From positions 4,668,606 through 4,732,605 of the forward strand of contig OX578149.1 of assembly GCA_951213105.1 (NCBI GenBank): DNA of 64,000 nucleotides, in the 5' to 3' direction. A program made the translations under genes and the position numbers. The notes beneath the pieces were generated by a model. The model had not been told where the DNA came from, searched no databases, and saw nothing but the letters and a program-made list of their open reading frames with translations. The DNA is from Amaurobius ferox. Lineage: Eukaryota; Arthropoda; Arachnida; Araneae; Amaurobiidae. This document shows, piece by piece, positions 10,489-62,871 of this stretch (positions are counted from its first letter, which is position 1; every line of letters begins with the position of its first letter).

Positions 10489-10921
10489 TGTTGTGAGTGA
10501 GAAAAGTCATACTCCCCAGCATTGTCCTCAAACATGAGAGGCTGTTCATTCAGCGAATGCTCGGTGAGTTACTCATTTAAGGCCCTGTGCCTGATTTGTA
10601 TCTTTTACTTCTCTCTCCGGGTTAAGGATATTTAAATATTTCATAGGGATTTTGTTGGATTTTGTTGCATTTAATTTTTAATTACCATCTTTCACATTTT
10701 AGTCTATGAGACTACATATACTTTTGTATTTGTTTAATTGCTTATCTAAAATTGGTATTCTTTCCATTTTTGAATATGAGAAGTGGTCTTTTAAATACTT
10801 TGAATCAATAATGTTGTAAATATATATATAGTGTAAATAAATTAATGTTTGTTATACTCACGGCCTTATTCATTTTCGCGCTCTTACCGGCATGTCCTAA
10901 AAAGGAAGTTACCTTAGGACA
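10489..10921 (+). repeat. 3' LTR of the Gypsy element (start uncertain)
   Basis: The part from 10779 to 10921 is certain because it repeats at 1-144. The start is inferred: a purine-rich tract GGAGCAAAGAGAAGG (10469-10483) is followed by TGTTGTGAG at 10489, giving a 433-bp LTR of normal Gypsy size. AATAAA lies near 10836. The LTR ends in CA at 10921. Position 8607 is the alternative start. Confidence 0.6.
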
Positions 10922-12612
10922 GGTGACTTAAGCTTGAATAATTTACAATTATTGCTTAAAGAAGCTTTTTTAAAAGTAACACAAAATGAATGGAGAAAAC
11001 ACTGTGAACAAACACATTGAAAAAATAGAGAATATTTATTGGAAGAAAGATGGACTGATAGAAGATATTGTGGATAAATTAGTGATGAATCTGTCGGATA
11101 GCGATTCAGACTCTTCTTCAAGTAGACATTTCAAGTGATTTGGACATAGATAATAGTTATTCCAATGAATGTGAATGAATATTTTATAATTGATTGAAAA
11201 ATATAAAAGGAATGAATATTTTAACGTCATAATTTTACTTATTTACCATTAATTTTTTTCCTTTTTGCTGACTATGTGTAACTTGCTGATTGAAAACTGT
11301 AATCATTTTCATCTAATTCGAAATTTAGATTTAAACAAAATGATATAAATTCTAATTTTAAATTGTAAGCTTTTTTCTCTCAAAACTCCCAAATCTAAAA
11401 GAAAATATCTAAAACTACTTTGTTCTAACAGATTGACGGCTTCCCGTAGCCGCTGTTGCCTATAATAACAAATTATTTTTTGAGTTTAAATGATGAGGAA
11501 TTTTTAAGTTAATCTATAATTTAATGCCATTTAATACGAAAATTTTGTTTAACTGTCGGATAAAAAATATCTACTATTTTTTTTAAGTACATCATGATAG
11601 ACGAAACGGATTCCTCGCTTAGCGAAGTGCACTTGATTTGCCAAATGCTGCAGTCGATTTTAAACCTTTCTCCCCTCCTTTCTTCGACTCGTCTACTTGC
11701 GGCAACCCTGTTCAGAGACTTTCTCGTGGCGGTAGGTCAGTAGTCCCTTAACTTGCCCAGTTTTCAAGATTTAAAAAAAAAAAAAATGTTTATTTAACAC
11801 TGTCTCCCTCAATAGAAATCCTTTATAATACATTTGGTATCCATCAGCTATGACAACTAATCAGTTTCCTTTGTCCCATTGTTCTAAAGGTACAAGTAAT
11901 CTTGCTGCAGTTGAGCCCTTTTAGATATGCCTTGCAATCACTATCAGACATCATAATCAAACATTATTGGATGCACTCTACTGATTACTTGGAAATATAG
12001 TTTCTCACAGTAGCTTTCTTTAAAATTTAGATATTCCTTTTGAATTTATGCTGAAAGATTTTTTGTTTATTTCTTTCTCTGAAAAAAAATGTTCATCTTA
12101 TTGGAATGCAAAAGGCAAAGTTCACAATGTTTATTTTACTATTAAAGATCTCTTTTTTGATCTGTGAGCTAGAAAATAAATTTTAGCAATATTTTCTACA
12201 TTGATTGTTGAGTTTGATTACAATGTCTCATATAGCAGCACTTTGTTATAACTCTTTTAAATGAAAGGGTCATTATAATATAAAAATGAATTACACTTTG
12301 ATATTTGATGAATGTTTGATAGAATGCTTATATTTTAATTAAATCAAAAGATTTGTGACAGATGCAGGAAAAAAAAAAAAAACTTGCCAACTCTACATAA
12401 CTTGGCCGAAAAGCTGAAGATTACGATTCTACCTGCTTATATACAGAAGAAGTATGTATTAAACAAAGTATAAAATAAAGTAGCATTGCTAGTAGGGAAA
12501 GTGAAGTTGTGAGTCAAGTAGTTGTATAAAATTTTTTACTGCAATCAATTGTTGAGACTTCTATTAAGAAAAAGCAAATATATGAAAAAAGTACCCTTTC
12601 ATAAAACTGAAA
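10922..12612. other. Non-coding flank, nothing recognised
   Basis: AT-rich sequence follows the retrotransposon. No exon of the neighbouring transporter gene could be found on the minus strand, and no transposon ends were recognised. Short A runs occur at about 11772 and 12369. Confidence 0.5.
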
Positions 12613-13411
12613 AATCTGATGTGGGCAGCACATGACTTTCCCTGCAGACTCCTATTCATGTTCTTTTAATTTTTTCAATAATTCATTAAATTGAGTTTAA
12701 TGGCACAAACTAACACACATAATTATTTAAAATGACACTGAATTTGCACTTTTAAATTCAATTTTCGTTCTCATTTGGTAACTGGACTTACTTTCAAAGG
12801 TGGCATAGCGAAAATGTGAAAAAACTAAAATATCTTGAGAATGGCTAGTCTTAGTGTAATGGGGTTGGTTTAATTTTTTTAGCATTAAAAATTAAAACAA
12901 GCATTTAAGTGATATATTTGAGAATATGTAGTTTTTTATTTTAGATTTTGACGATTTTTGTGACCATTTCGTAAAAAAAGGCAGGTTATTTTTCTCCGAA
13001 TTGTACCAAAATCTAATCAGCACCAGGGTCACCCACAAGTGACTTATCTACTACATTTTGTAAAATTTGATCTATTCGTTTTTCAGCTAGAGTGGATACA
13101 GGCAACTTTTGCGGGCCATTTTGCAAAAAAAGACAGGTTCTTTTATCCCGAATCATACCCAAAACGAATCAGTACTAGGGTTACCCACAAGTGACTTACT
13201 TACCAAATTATATGAAATTGGGTCCATTAGTTTTTGAGTTAGAGTGGATACATACATTGCACAGACAGACACACACAGACGTCATACTAAAAATAGATTT
13301 TTCGTGTTCTAGAGGTCCCAAAATATGTAGAACTGTCGAAAACTCGAGTTGCAATTTTCGGTATGATTCCAATACTTTCCCTATACATTACCATGTATTA
13401 CAGGGAAAGTA
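12613..13411 (-). mobile_element. Hairpin-ended repeat, copy A
   Basis: One end is ATCTGATGTGGGCAGCACAT (12613). The other is an imperfect palindrome at about 13373-13410 (ACTTTCCCTATACATTACC...GGGAAAGT). The same two ends in the opposite orientation bound 26081-27031, and the hairpin end alone starts at about 63716. The interior contains ACTCGAGTT-type and CACACAGAC-type stretches seen in the other copies. No coding capacity is visible. The class is not settled. Confidence 0.65.
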
Positions 13412-13567
13412 AAAAAAATGATTACTCTTATTCAAAAGAAAATTCCGAAGCTTTTCCTTGGAGCAGAATCCTGAAAATAAAGTAATTGACCCGCTAAACA
13501 AAAATTATCAAGGATATAAAGACAACTGTTGAAAATTGCTACTTAAAATATTGTCTTCTTAAAAGAA

Positions 13568-15917
13568 TCTATATAAATAAAATTGAAAATCTGTCTGTCT
13601 GTTTGTCCCATCATCATGGGAGAACGGCTGAACCGAATTTGATGAAATTTTGTGGGTAGCCTGGAACTAACCCTACTTAAAATTCAGCCTATGTTTGGAG
13701 TTTCTACGAAAAGTGGTTCTAGAGATATTAGTAAAAAACGAAATTTTTGTTTGTCTCATCATCACGGGAGAACGACTGAACCGAATTTAATGAAATTCTG
13801 TGGATAGTCTTGAAATAGTCCTCCATAAATTTAGTCCAAGTTTTGAGTTTCTCAAACCAGGGGTTGTCGAGATATTAATGAAAAACGAAACTTTTTGCTA
13901 GGAGTTCTACTCTCAAACTCCGTGGTTTATCCAAACGAAAGGTTGAAAATCGTTTGAAAGTGAATTATCTCTGAGTTTGATGGGAGATTTTTTGCACAAA
14001 TTAATCACTTTCTGAAAACATGAATTGTTTGAAACATGAATTTAAATTGAAAATCTACCTCCATGGTTTATTTTTCACAAGCTTTTACTCAACAAGTATA
14101 AAGAAATCAAAATGGTTATTTAATTTCACAGTTTATGAGGAATATTCTATCTTATATCATGTTGCTCAGAAACACAATTAAATTAAATCCTTCTGTTAAT
14201 TTTAATTATTATTTTTTCGATTTGAATAATAAATAAATGGATATAAAAATATATTTTAGAAAAGAAAGGTATGATTTTTCTTTTAATTATATTAATTGCG
14301 GATTGCGTACATCACTGTCATTTATTTTGGCAAAGTGTTTTTAAGCTTATATATTGTGTTTACCCAATAAATTAATTTATCCGATTGTTGAAACAGAAAA
14401 AGAGTAGAACGGGGATATCTTCTAATACAATTTTAGTGTTTTCCTATTTAGTATATACAAACGGGATCAGGATGTTTTATTCTTCAGATCTGCAAATTCA
14501 GAGCTACAAATGTGGCGGAATATCGCTAACTTGGCAACTTTTCTTAAACTTTGTCAAATTGATGGAAATGTCACCAAATTGATAAAAACGATGTAAATCA
14601 ATGAAATTAAATTTGTTTGTTTAGAAGAGAGTACTGAAATGATGTTTCGGTAACATTTGTTGGTCAGACCATCTATCCTTAGTAACACATTTATCGAATA
14701 TTTAAAATATCACCAAATTGATAAAAATGTTTGTAAATCCATAAAAATATCATGAAATTAATAAAATTGCGCTTAATAAATGAAATTAATTGTGTTTTGT
14801 TAGGGGATAGTATTGTGATGATGTTTCATCAATTTGTCGGGAAATGGGACTATCAGTTCTACAGTTCCACTTGGCGATAAATTTGAAGATTTTTTAAATT
14901 ATAGCTAAACTGATGAAAATGTCACCAAACCTTCTATGGAGATAGTATTATTCAGACGATATGATTTCCATCAATTTATTTGAAGCAAATGATATCATGC
15001 TGTTTAGCAATGGATGTAAATCCAATGTGTTATGCGGCATACGATTTTTATTAAATCTTTTCCGATTTGAATGATAAAGATATGCATATAAAATAAATTT
15101 CATTGACACTGCATTATTGACTGGATAATATCAATTACGGTCTTCAGGTTTAAACATTATTATTATTGATATTTTTGGGGGATTATTGATTCAGGGATTG
15201 TTGATATTTTCAAGTTACTATGCCATTGTTTTATTATGACAAAAACTGTTTAAACTCATATATTGTACATTGTACGAGTAATCTACAAATGCACAGGTAT
15301 ATCTTCTAATCTATGAGAATATAAGTAGTACAAGTATATTGGCATATATTATGGTACATATTGGCATATATTGGAATCAATTACGACCTTCTGGTATAAA
15401 GATTATGGGGATTATTGATATTTTCAATTTATTACGTCAGTTGTCTGTTTTATTTTGGTAAAGATTTTTGAGACTTATATTGCAATACAGGTAATCTTCT
15501 ACTAACACACTGACATATTTTCCAATCTGCGACAATATAAGTAGTATGGGGATATATATATATATATATATATTCCCATATAATTTATATATATATATAT
15601 ATTTCCATATAATTTTAGGCTTTCATTTTGCATATATTGAATTAATTCCTTTTTTTTTTTTTTTTTTTTTGTAAAGTTGGTTATAAAAGGGGCAAGGATG
15701 TTTTATGCTTCAGATTCTTCAGATCTGCCCGTGAAGATAATTTTGTATAGCGAGAACAGAGATTCTTAAACTTCTTTTTAGGAGCATTGTATTAAATATT
15801 TTAATAGAATATTTTGATTAAACATGTCATTTAGTATACTAAGGAATTTGCACATGATTGTGAATTTTAAGTTTCTTTATATTATATACTCCGTATGAAG
15901 AGCGGGTATGCTGCTAG
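13568..15917 (+). mobile_element. Helitron-type element, non-autonomous
   Basis: The left end is TCTATATAAATAAAATTG followed by the CTGTCTGTCTGTTTGTC and GAACGGCTGAACCGAATTTGATGAAATT signature familiar from arthropod Helitrons. The right end is GCGGGTATGCTGCTAG, ending in CTAG. The element starts TC after an A (13567) and is followed by T (15918), the expected A/T target with no duplication. A weak stem (ATACTCCG with GCGGGTAT) precedes CTAG. The CTGAACCGAATT block is repeated once at about 13767. No Rep/helicase ORF exists. It includes (TA)n at 15549-15602 and a T run at about 15651-15670. Confidence 0.7.
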
Positions 15918-16482
15918 TACAAAATAAATCTGGTGTTACTAATCCCATGGCGAAAATATCAAAAGCTTTCTTAAAAGAGCAGAGTATTTAATTTACACCA
16001 AAGTTAAAACCAGACAAAACATTAGTAATATTTCCGCTAGATGTTTTTCAAAGGGAGAGCCACCTTTGGGAAAACTGAAAAATGAACCACGTTCTTTTTT
16101 AAAATTGAAAAATGGACTTTGCCTTTTTTTTAAACTGAAAATATTATCTTACCCTTTTCCCATCAATTATTTTTTTAATACTTTCCAACATAGTTGAAAA
16201 GTGTTTATGACTTTGGTCATTCTGTCTGCCGGTCAGTTCGCACGATAATTGCCGTAAAAATGACTTTATCAAAATGAAATTTTAGTATGTTGTTCAGACG
16301 GTCTGTGGGATCTATGGGAATGTAAATAAATAACCTAATTAGCTTTAGATTAAACCTGGGTTGAAAAAGTGAAACACATTGAACCCTAAGGGACCTTGTT
16401 TTTCAAACATGTTTTAAGCGAAGTTAAAATTTGAAAATTGATTGAAAAATTTTAGGAAATATTCAAATTATCCCATAAAATA

Positions 16483-17465
16483 CGAGGCTCGTCCACAAAG
16501 TAAGTTTCCCTGGGGTCGTTTACAGAAAAGAAATACAATTTCATGGAAATATTTATTGTAACAGATACAGCAAGTGTTCAGCTATTTTTCAACATATTCA
16601 CCATCGGAATTGAGATATTTGTCATACCGTGGGACCAACTTTTGAATACCTGTGTCATAGAAGTCTGCCGCCTGGGATTTGAACCACTGTGTGATAACCA
16701 TCTCTTCCTCTCTGTCATTCTCAAAACGCTGACGCTGACCGGACAGGAATATCTTGAGGTGTAGGAAAAGATGGAAATCACTGGGAGCGAGGTCCGGGCT
16801 ACCGGCACTAAACATCCCGCGCCGCTTGTTCTGAATGGCCCGTCGCAATTTCTGCAGTGTTTCGCAGTAACGCTCAGCAATCACCGTCTCACCTCTGGTC
16901 AGGAATTCGACGTGAAGAACGCCCCGTCTGTCCCAGAACACCATGCACATCACTTTCCGCGCCGACAACGTCTGCTTGAATTTCGTCCTACAGGGAGATC
17001 CACTGTGACGCCAATGCATTGACTGCTGCTTTGTTTCTGGGGTAATATGGGCATAATGCGTTCCTGCACAAGCTCCACCGTAATGATGGATGGCCTCCCA
17101 CTGCGCTTCTCATCATGCACACTTTGTCGACCTGCCGAAAATTCTCTGCACCAGCGACGCACCATCTGCTGGCTCATGACGTTAGGCCCATAGACCCGGC
17201 ACAGCTGACGATGAATTTCGATCGGCGCTATGCTCTGTGCATTTAAAAATTTTATCACTGACCGCACTTCACAGTCGGAGGGAGCTGGAATAAGAGCCTT
17301 CATCTTCAACAGCTGCAGCGATGCTACTGTGAGAACGCGGGAAGTACCGTTAGTGCATGCGCCATGCTACGTCATTGCTCTATCACGTACGCACAGTCGT
17401 TTCGCGCAATATTAGGTTTGCTACCTGTGGGACGAGTGGGAAACTTACTTTGTGGACGCGCCTCG
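16483..17465 (-). mobile_element. mariner-family DNA transposon, internally deleted
   Basis: Terminal inverted repeats are CGAGGCTCGTCCACAAAG at 16483 and its complement ending at 17465, about 28 bp with one mismatch. They are flanked by TA (16481-16482 and 17466-17467). The transposase runs on the minus strand. At 983 bp the copy is shorter than a full-length mariner (about 1.3 kb), consistent with the deletions in its gene. The element sits inside an older repeat whose uninterrupted copy is at 51.0 kb. Confidence 0.95.
16582..17309 (-). pseudogene. mariner transposase, two internal deletions
   Basis: The N-terminal part (17309 down to about 17060) carries the first helix-turn-helix and the second one, ending in RRWCREFSAG and KRSGRPS. 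The reading then jumps frame to the catalytic half (ITPETKQQSMHWRHSGSP), so the segment with the first catalytic D (the GDETW block of the family) is gone. A second gap after IQNKRRGMFSAG removes the HDNARPH block with the second D. The third catalytic D is still there (SPDLAPSDFHLF), and the usual C-terminal VPRYDKYLNSDGEYVEK is intact. With two of three metal-binding residues lost the protein cannot be active, but the ends could be mobilised by another source. Confidence 0.92.
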
Positions 17466-17814
17466 TATATAAAAAAAATTTGAACAAAATATTTTTGGTA
17501 GTTTTTAAAATAAAAATTAAAATAATAATTGCACCCATATTATATAAAGAGATCATGTGATCCACTTCAAAATAAAATATGGCATCTATCTTATGTCAAA
17601 ATCATGATTTTTACAGTTGTTTTTAATTTATATTGAGTGATGCATCTGTCCTAAAACCGCTTTATTTTTGAGTATATTCTGTGCATCTATATTCTATGCC
17701 AACACAATTACAAATTATTTTGGGGTTTAAATCATCACCAAACTTTATTTCTACAATGAAGCCTAATTTTAACCTATGCAGAATGTAAACAAATCAAGCT
17801 GTAAGAAGAGTTGT

Positions 17815-17960
17815 TGTTGAGACCCAGACCGTCCGACCTACCAGAAAGGTGTAAGGTAACTGTATGGACGGCCGGGAAGTGCCTACCCAATTTAGACCGG
17901 AACCCAGTGGGGGAGGCATCCACAGGGACCGTACCCTCCTTCCCCTACCACCAACCTCTC
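17815..17960 (-). mobile_element. SINE, copy 1 (3' part)
   Basis: A 146-bp insert is bounded by a perfect 14-bp target duplication, GTAAGAAGAGTTGT (17801-17814 and 17961-17974). Read on the minus strand it matches the right two thirds of the tRNA-headed copy at 25190: GGTAGGGGAAG, CCACT(A/G)GGTTCCG, GGCCGTCCA and GGTCTGGGT boxes. The tRNA-like head is absent, so it is a 5'-truncated copy. Confidence 0.88.
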
Positions 17961-18289
17961 GTAAGAAGAGTTGTATAAGAATTTCTTATTTTTTTTAAAA
18001 TCATAATTATTTAGTTCTGGAGTCTGGGATATAGGTGATAAGAATGAAATATTCATTGATTTTACATAGAGAAGCAGATAATTTCATAGAATTGCCTTTT
18101 TCGATGAAGTTTTAAGCATGGAGATAAAAAGTACTTTTACCTCCATTGTTTTAAGGTTTAAAGTAAAATAAATTATTGAAGTACTGTGATAATTATGAAG
18201 GATAATAAAAACTTCAGCAAATATAAAAGCACAAATAATATAATAATGCAGGATGCAGTGTTTTGAGGATATGCTGGAATCCCTTTATT

Positions 18290-18370
18290 AGTGCAAGAGA
18301 ACCAACAAACCCGAAGTACAAATGTGTCTATTCCTCTTTTGGACTTTGGGTTTGTTGGTTTTCTTGCACT
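18290..18370. repeat. Perfect-class hairpin in non-coding DNA
   Basis: Two 28-bp arms (18290-18317 and 18343-18370) are inverted copies with two mismatches, around the sequence AACCAACAAACCC. They are separated by 25 bases. No transposon ends or target duplication were recognised around it. About 1 kb of surrounding DNA (17975-19011) is otherwise featureless. Confidence 0.85.
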
Positions 18371-18978
18371 GACAAAAGAAGTCTGAATGAATATTCTATA
18401 TGAATGATATGTCTATATGAATATTCTTGAAAAAGCTGCATTATTGTATTATTTGTGCTTTTATACATTGCTCAAGTTTTTCTTATGTTTCTGATTGCAG
18501 CTCTATACTTATTTCAGAAAATTTTTATTAATTTTTTGGCTCACAGAAATCAAAGAATATATTCTATTTTACTGATGAACCCAGTATAAACAGGAAAAAT
18601 TTTCTTTATCTATGTATGTATGAAAAATATTTTAGTGCTATGCTGCTTGGTATTTCAGTGCAGTGCACATTGGAAAAGTGCTAGTGACAGAGCTGGAGGT
18701 ATTGTAAAAAGATACATGGGTAAGTCTTCAATGTTTGTACACAGATAAGATAACAACACAACAGCTTTATAAATATGTTAGCGATAACACTGTTAGCATA
18801 TAATTTACTCAGCAAGTTTTTATCATGAGTTGTTATATGTATAATTGAAAATTGTTTTAAAGTATAGATACATTTAAAGTACAGGACTCTGGTATATTAC
18901 TACAATATATGTATATTGATAACAGTGGAGAAAAAAAAATCAGATTTAAAACAAATAAGAAAAACAATCAATAAGTCA

Positions 18979-59616
<40,638 letters not shown>

Positions 59617-61180
59617 CTAGGAAGGGAAATGTAATATTTAAGAAAGAGTGTTTGTTATGTTTTATATGCTGAGTAATACTGATAAAAAATTTATTTAAAA
59701 GTATAATGTGTAAGTGCTTTCAAAAATAGGAGAAAAAATGGAATGCAACACCAGTACATTACTCTGAAAATCATTAGTGATGTTAATTCAGACTTTATTG
59801 AAGTCAGCCCCATTAAAATAATCAAGAGCACTTTTTCAAGGACTTTTTCAACTAACAAGGTCCAAATAATTTTTATTAATTTTTTTAACTCTCTTTTTTA
59901 CCATCTCAGTGAATGTTTCAGTTACTGTATAACTTTGAGCATTCACCTTTCCCGCTTTATCATACCTACCAACATTAGAGAATAAAAATCCAGTAGATAA
60001 CACAGTGAGCATTTTTTAAGGAGCTCTGCAGCTCAGCCAGTTCAATATCACTTAGAGAAAAATATTATTTCTTTTACATCACACAAAAATTGATAACTCA
60101 TTATATAACTTTGAAAACACCCACTACATAAGAAAAATGTTTTCACATAGTCAGTATATAAAAAAACATATCAGTAGCTGAAAAAATTTTTAGGGGGGTT
60201 CACTGAAACAGAAAATGTTCAGTTTTCAAAGTGCAATTTAGTTAATTAGATGAATGTGGATAGAAAAATGCTTTTGGGACTCTATTGCATAAAAAATAAG
60301 GGAAAAAAATTCCATTGTGCAATCACTCATTTTGAGTATATTTTAAAGAAAATAATCCTTCATTTTTATGTCAGCAGCAAAGATGTGAAAGTAGTGTTTA
60401 ACTAATAAAAGATTTTATAAAAAATAAGATGGATGGATGTTTAAACATTACATGGGAATTTAATCTATAGCTGTTGTGAGGAAGAAATCTTTATGCTTTA
60501 TTTTTTTATTTTTCATATCTTCTACGTCAATAAATAACTTTACTATTTTATTTTAATTTTATCTTCTATGTTAATAAAGTTTCTTTTGAATGTATTAATA
60601 TTCTTTGCTTCTAACTTATTCTAATGTTTCTTTTTCTAATTGCTTTTCCTATATCAACAATCAACAAATTCTCTAAAACTTCACTTACCTTTAACCCAGA
60701 ATTAAATAGAGCACAGCCAACAAAGAAACTCAACTCATTTATATGTTAAACTAAAACTTGCTTTATTAACAACACTTTCAAAAACAAACAAAAGTTACAA
60801 AATTTAAATACCTTCCAATTTGCCAAATTTAAAGTATCGTATAGTGGAAAATTAAAGTTAGTACATTGCGATTAACCCGAAAAGAACAATTAAAACCCTA
60901 TTTAAATAACCCAGTTATCCATTTTAAATCCCAGTTATTCATATAGTTCCCAGGTTCAGATTCCACTCTGGTCTGAAGACCAGAGTTTGGTCTGCCTGAG
61001 CTGTCCACCACTAAAAATGTTAAATGAATAATTCAAAATAATAAAACGAAACACAAATGGTGAATGACAAAATTACAAATGATTAAAATCCAGAACAACA
61101 AAAGTCATCACCAAATAGAAAAATGTAAAATTCCTGTTTGTTCACACATCATGTCACACTCTAAAAACATGTAACAGTTT
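59617..61180. other. Upstream intron, nothing certain
   Basis: AT-rich intronic DNA with no further transporter exon recognised. A perfect 20-base palindrome CTCTGGTCTGAAGACCAGAG lies at about 60966-60985 next to a tRNA-T-arm-like GGTTCAGATTCC, reminiscent of the primer-binding site near 33540 but not convincing. Confidence 0.5.
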
Positions 61181-61802
61181 GATAAAAATGTAGATATGAA
61201 ACGGCTTGTTGTGATCAATGGTACTCTTTGACAAACACGGGTGATAAAAATGCAGATTTAAAAGGCCCGGCCTTGAACCACGATTCACTTTGAAAAACAC
61301 TTTTGACGAAAAAGTAGAGTTGAAAAACCCTGTTATGAACAATGGTACACCTTGACCAAACACTTGCAGTAGGCATATTGGTGGATGTGGAATTTCTCTT
61401 TAGAACAAACACTTGCAGATAAAGAACACCATCTGTAGTACTGGCAATTAAAACAGAAAACACTTGCAGTAGGCATATTGGTGGATGTGGAATTTCTCTT
61501 TAGAACAAACACTTACAGAAAAAGAACACCATCTGTAGTACTGGCAATTAAAACAGAAAACACTTGCAGTAGGCATATTGGTGGATGCAGAATTTCTCTT
61601 TAGAACAAACACTTGCAGAAAAACGAACACCACAGTGTCATCAATAGAAGCACATTTTTAAGATCTTAGCCGTACCTCCCAGAGTCATCCCGATCGCAGG
61701 ATTTTCTGTTGCATCGGGATTTATTAAAGCCAACAGTTCGTAAAATCGAAGGATTTTCTGTTGCATCGGGATTTATTAAAGCCATCAGTTCGCAAATTCA
61801 AA
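61181..61802. repeat. Three adjacent direct-repeat arrays (62, 100 and 52 bp)
   Basis: Diverged 62-bp units start at 61181, 61243 and 61305 (GA(T/C)(A/G)AAAA(T/A)G...). Nearly identical 100-bp units start at 61361, 61461 and 61561 (CACTTGCAGTAGGCATATTG). Two 52-bp units start at 61699 and 61751 (GGATTTTCTGTTGCATCGGG). They lead into a GC-rich stretch. Confidence 0.92.
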
Positions 61803-62285
61803 GAAACTAAGCTTGCGTGAGAATTTTTCCGCGGTCTTCAAAACACCTTTCGGGCGAGCCCGGGCGCTCAGCATGAGCCCCAGCTCGGCACTCCAAATTT
61901 TTACCATCTCTTTGCTCTGCTGCTCAGAATCGAACTCAAAGCATTTTTACGGTGACCGCGGCCCCTCAGCGTGAGGTCCGGCCGCGGCCCCAAAATCTTT
62001 GTCCAACCTCTCTGTTCTACTCTCCGAATCGAACTCCTTGCCAACCAAATTTTCGCTTCCCAGGAGACGCCAATCTTGGCGAGTGAAAAACTTGCGAAGC
62101 ACACAGAGCGCCTCACATACCCCGGGGAATTAAAAAAAGACACTTCGCAACGAACCGCGCGGCACGAAAATGCCGCCAAGCTAGCTACCACGTTTTCCCG
62201 CCAAAGTTCATTGCTCCGTTGCGCCAACCCTACGGAATTTCGAGGCACCCCAAAACACATCTGGAATAAACATCAACTCAACTGA
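61803..62285. other. GC-rich, CpG-rich stretch
   Basis: About 480 bp that are clearly richer in G+C and CpG than the rest, with open frames on both strands and no recognisable product. It may belong to a retroelement promoter or be a CpG-rich control region. Nothing similar to an exon of the transporter was seen. The following 62286-62860 is featureless. Confidence 0.5.
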
Positions 62286-62871
62286 TAAGCAATGAAATGG
62301 TCAAAAAGGAGCGTTATTTTTCGCTTTCAGAGTAATATAATTGCTGTTCGAAAGTGAAGGCGTAAGGCCGAAAAGGAAAATTACAGGGGCACAGGCGAAT
62401 AAGTAAAGGATTCTATGAATACATTTAGCGTTTGTAGATACTTTGCGTGCGTAATTTGGAATATAAAAATGTATGAAAGGGATGATAAATAAACGTTAAT
62501 ACGAGATAAATCGCGGAAATATTCAATAACCATAAATTAATTTTGAATTTTGAAGGGAAAGAGGAAAATTATGAATTTTGAACCTTAAACACCTTAGATA
62601 ATGAAAATCTCTGAATCTAAGCACAACATAGCCGTGAAATCGCGCTTAAAAATTAATAAAGATTTTACAAAAATATTAATTAATAATGAAACATACTGCT
62701 AAGAAATGAATGCTGTGCATTTTTTATTTCATATAATTTTAAATTAAACATGAATGGAAAAGGATGTTTCAGCATTGCATGGCAATGTAATCTATATATG
62801 AGAAATTGCACTTATTTGAAACAGTATCCATTAATTCCAATGAAAATTATGCAACTTAGTACTGGTACCAA

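Larger units (their letters stand above)
1..10921 (+). mobile_element. Ty3/Gypsy-type LTR retrotransposon, 5' end cut by window
   Basis: The element is bounded by two copies of one LTR end. Positions 1-144 and 10779-10921 match except for one single-base gap and one substitution near the CCGG motif, so insertion was fairly recent. Between them, in order, are a primer-binding region (about 152), gag with a zinc knuckle, aspartic protease (DSG), reverse transcriptase (YIDD), RNase H, integrase (HHCC zinc finger, D,D35E) and a GPY-like integrase tail. The order protease-RT-RNaseH-integrase is diagnostic of Ty3/Gypsy rather than Copia. No envelope-like ORF is visible in the 4.7 kb after pol. Two frame breaks besides the programmed one make the copy non-autonomous. 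The right flank begins GGTGA; the left flank is outside the window, so the target duplication cannot be checked. Confidence 0.93.
16185..17800 (+). repeat. Older interspersed repeat, copy 1, interrupted by a mariner
   Basis: Excluding the mariner (16483-17465), this stretch aligns in reverse orientation to about 50625-51345. Shared landmarks are GACTTTGGTCATTCTGTCTG, a GGTTCAATG-type box, TCCCATAAAATA, GATCATGTGATCCACTTC and GAATGTAAACAAA. The second copy lacks both the mariner and the SINE at 17815, so it shows the pre-insertion arrangement. Coding content is nil; the family is unknown. Confidence 0.8.

Noticed and set aside
61361..61631. CRISPR-like array
   Set aside because: The repeats are 100-bp contiguous tandem copies without unique spacers, in animal DNA.
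61901..62285. Overlapping ORFs of about 100 residues on both strands
   Set aside because: GC-rich sequence lacks stops by composition; neither product shows a domain or splice context.
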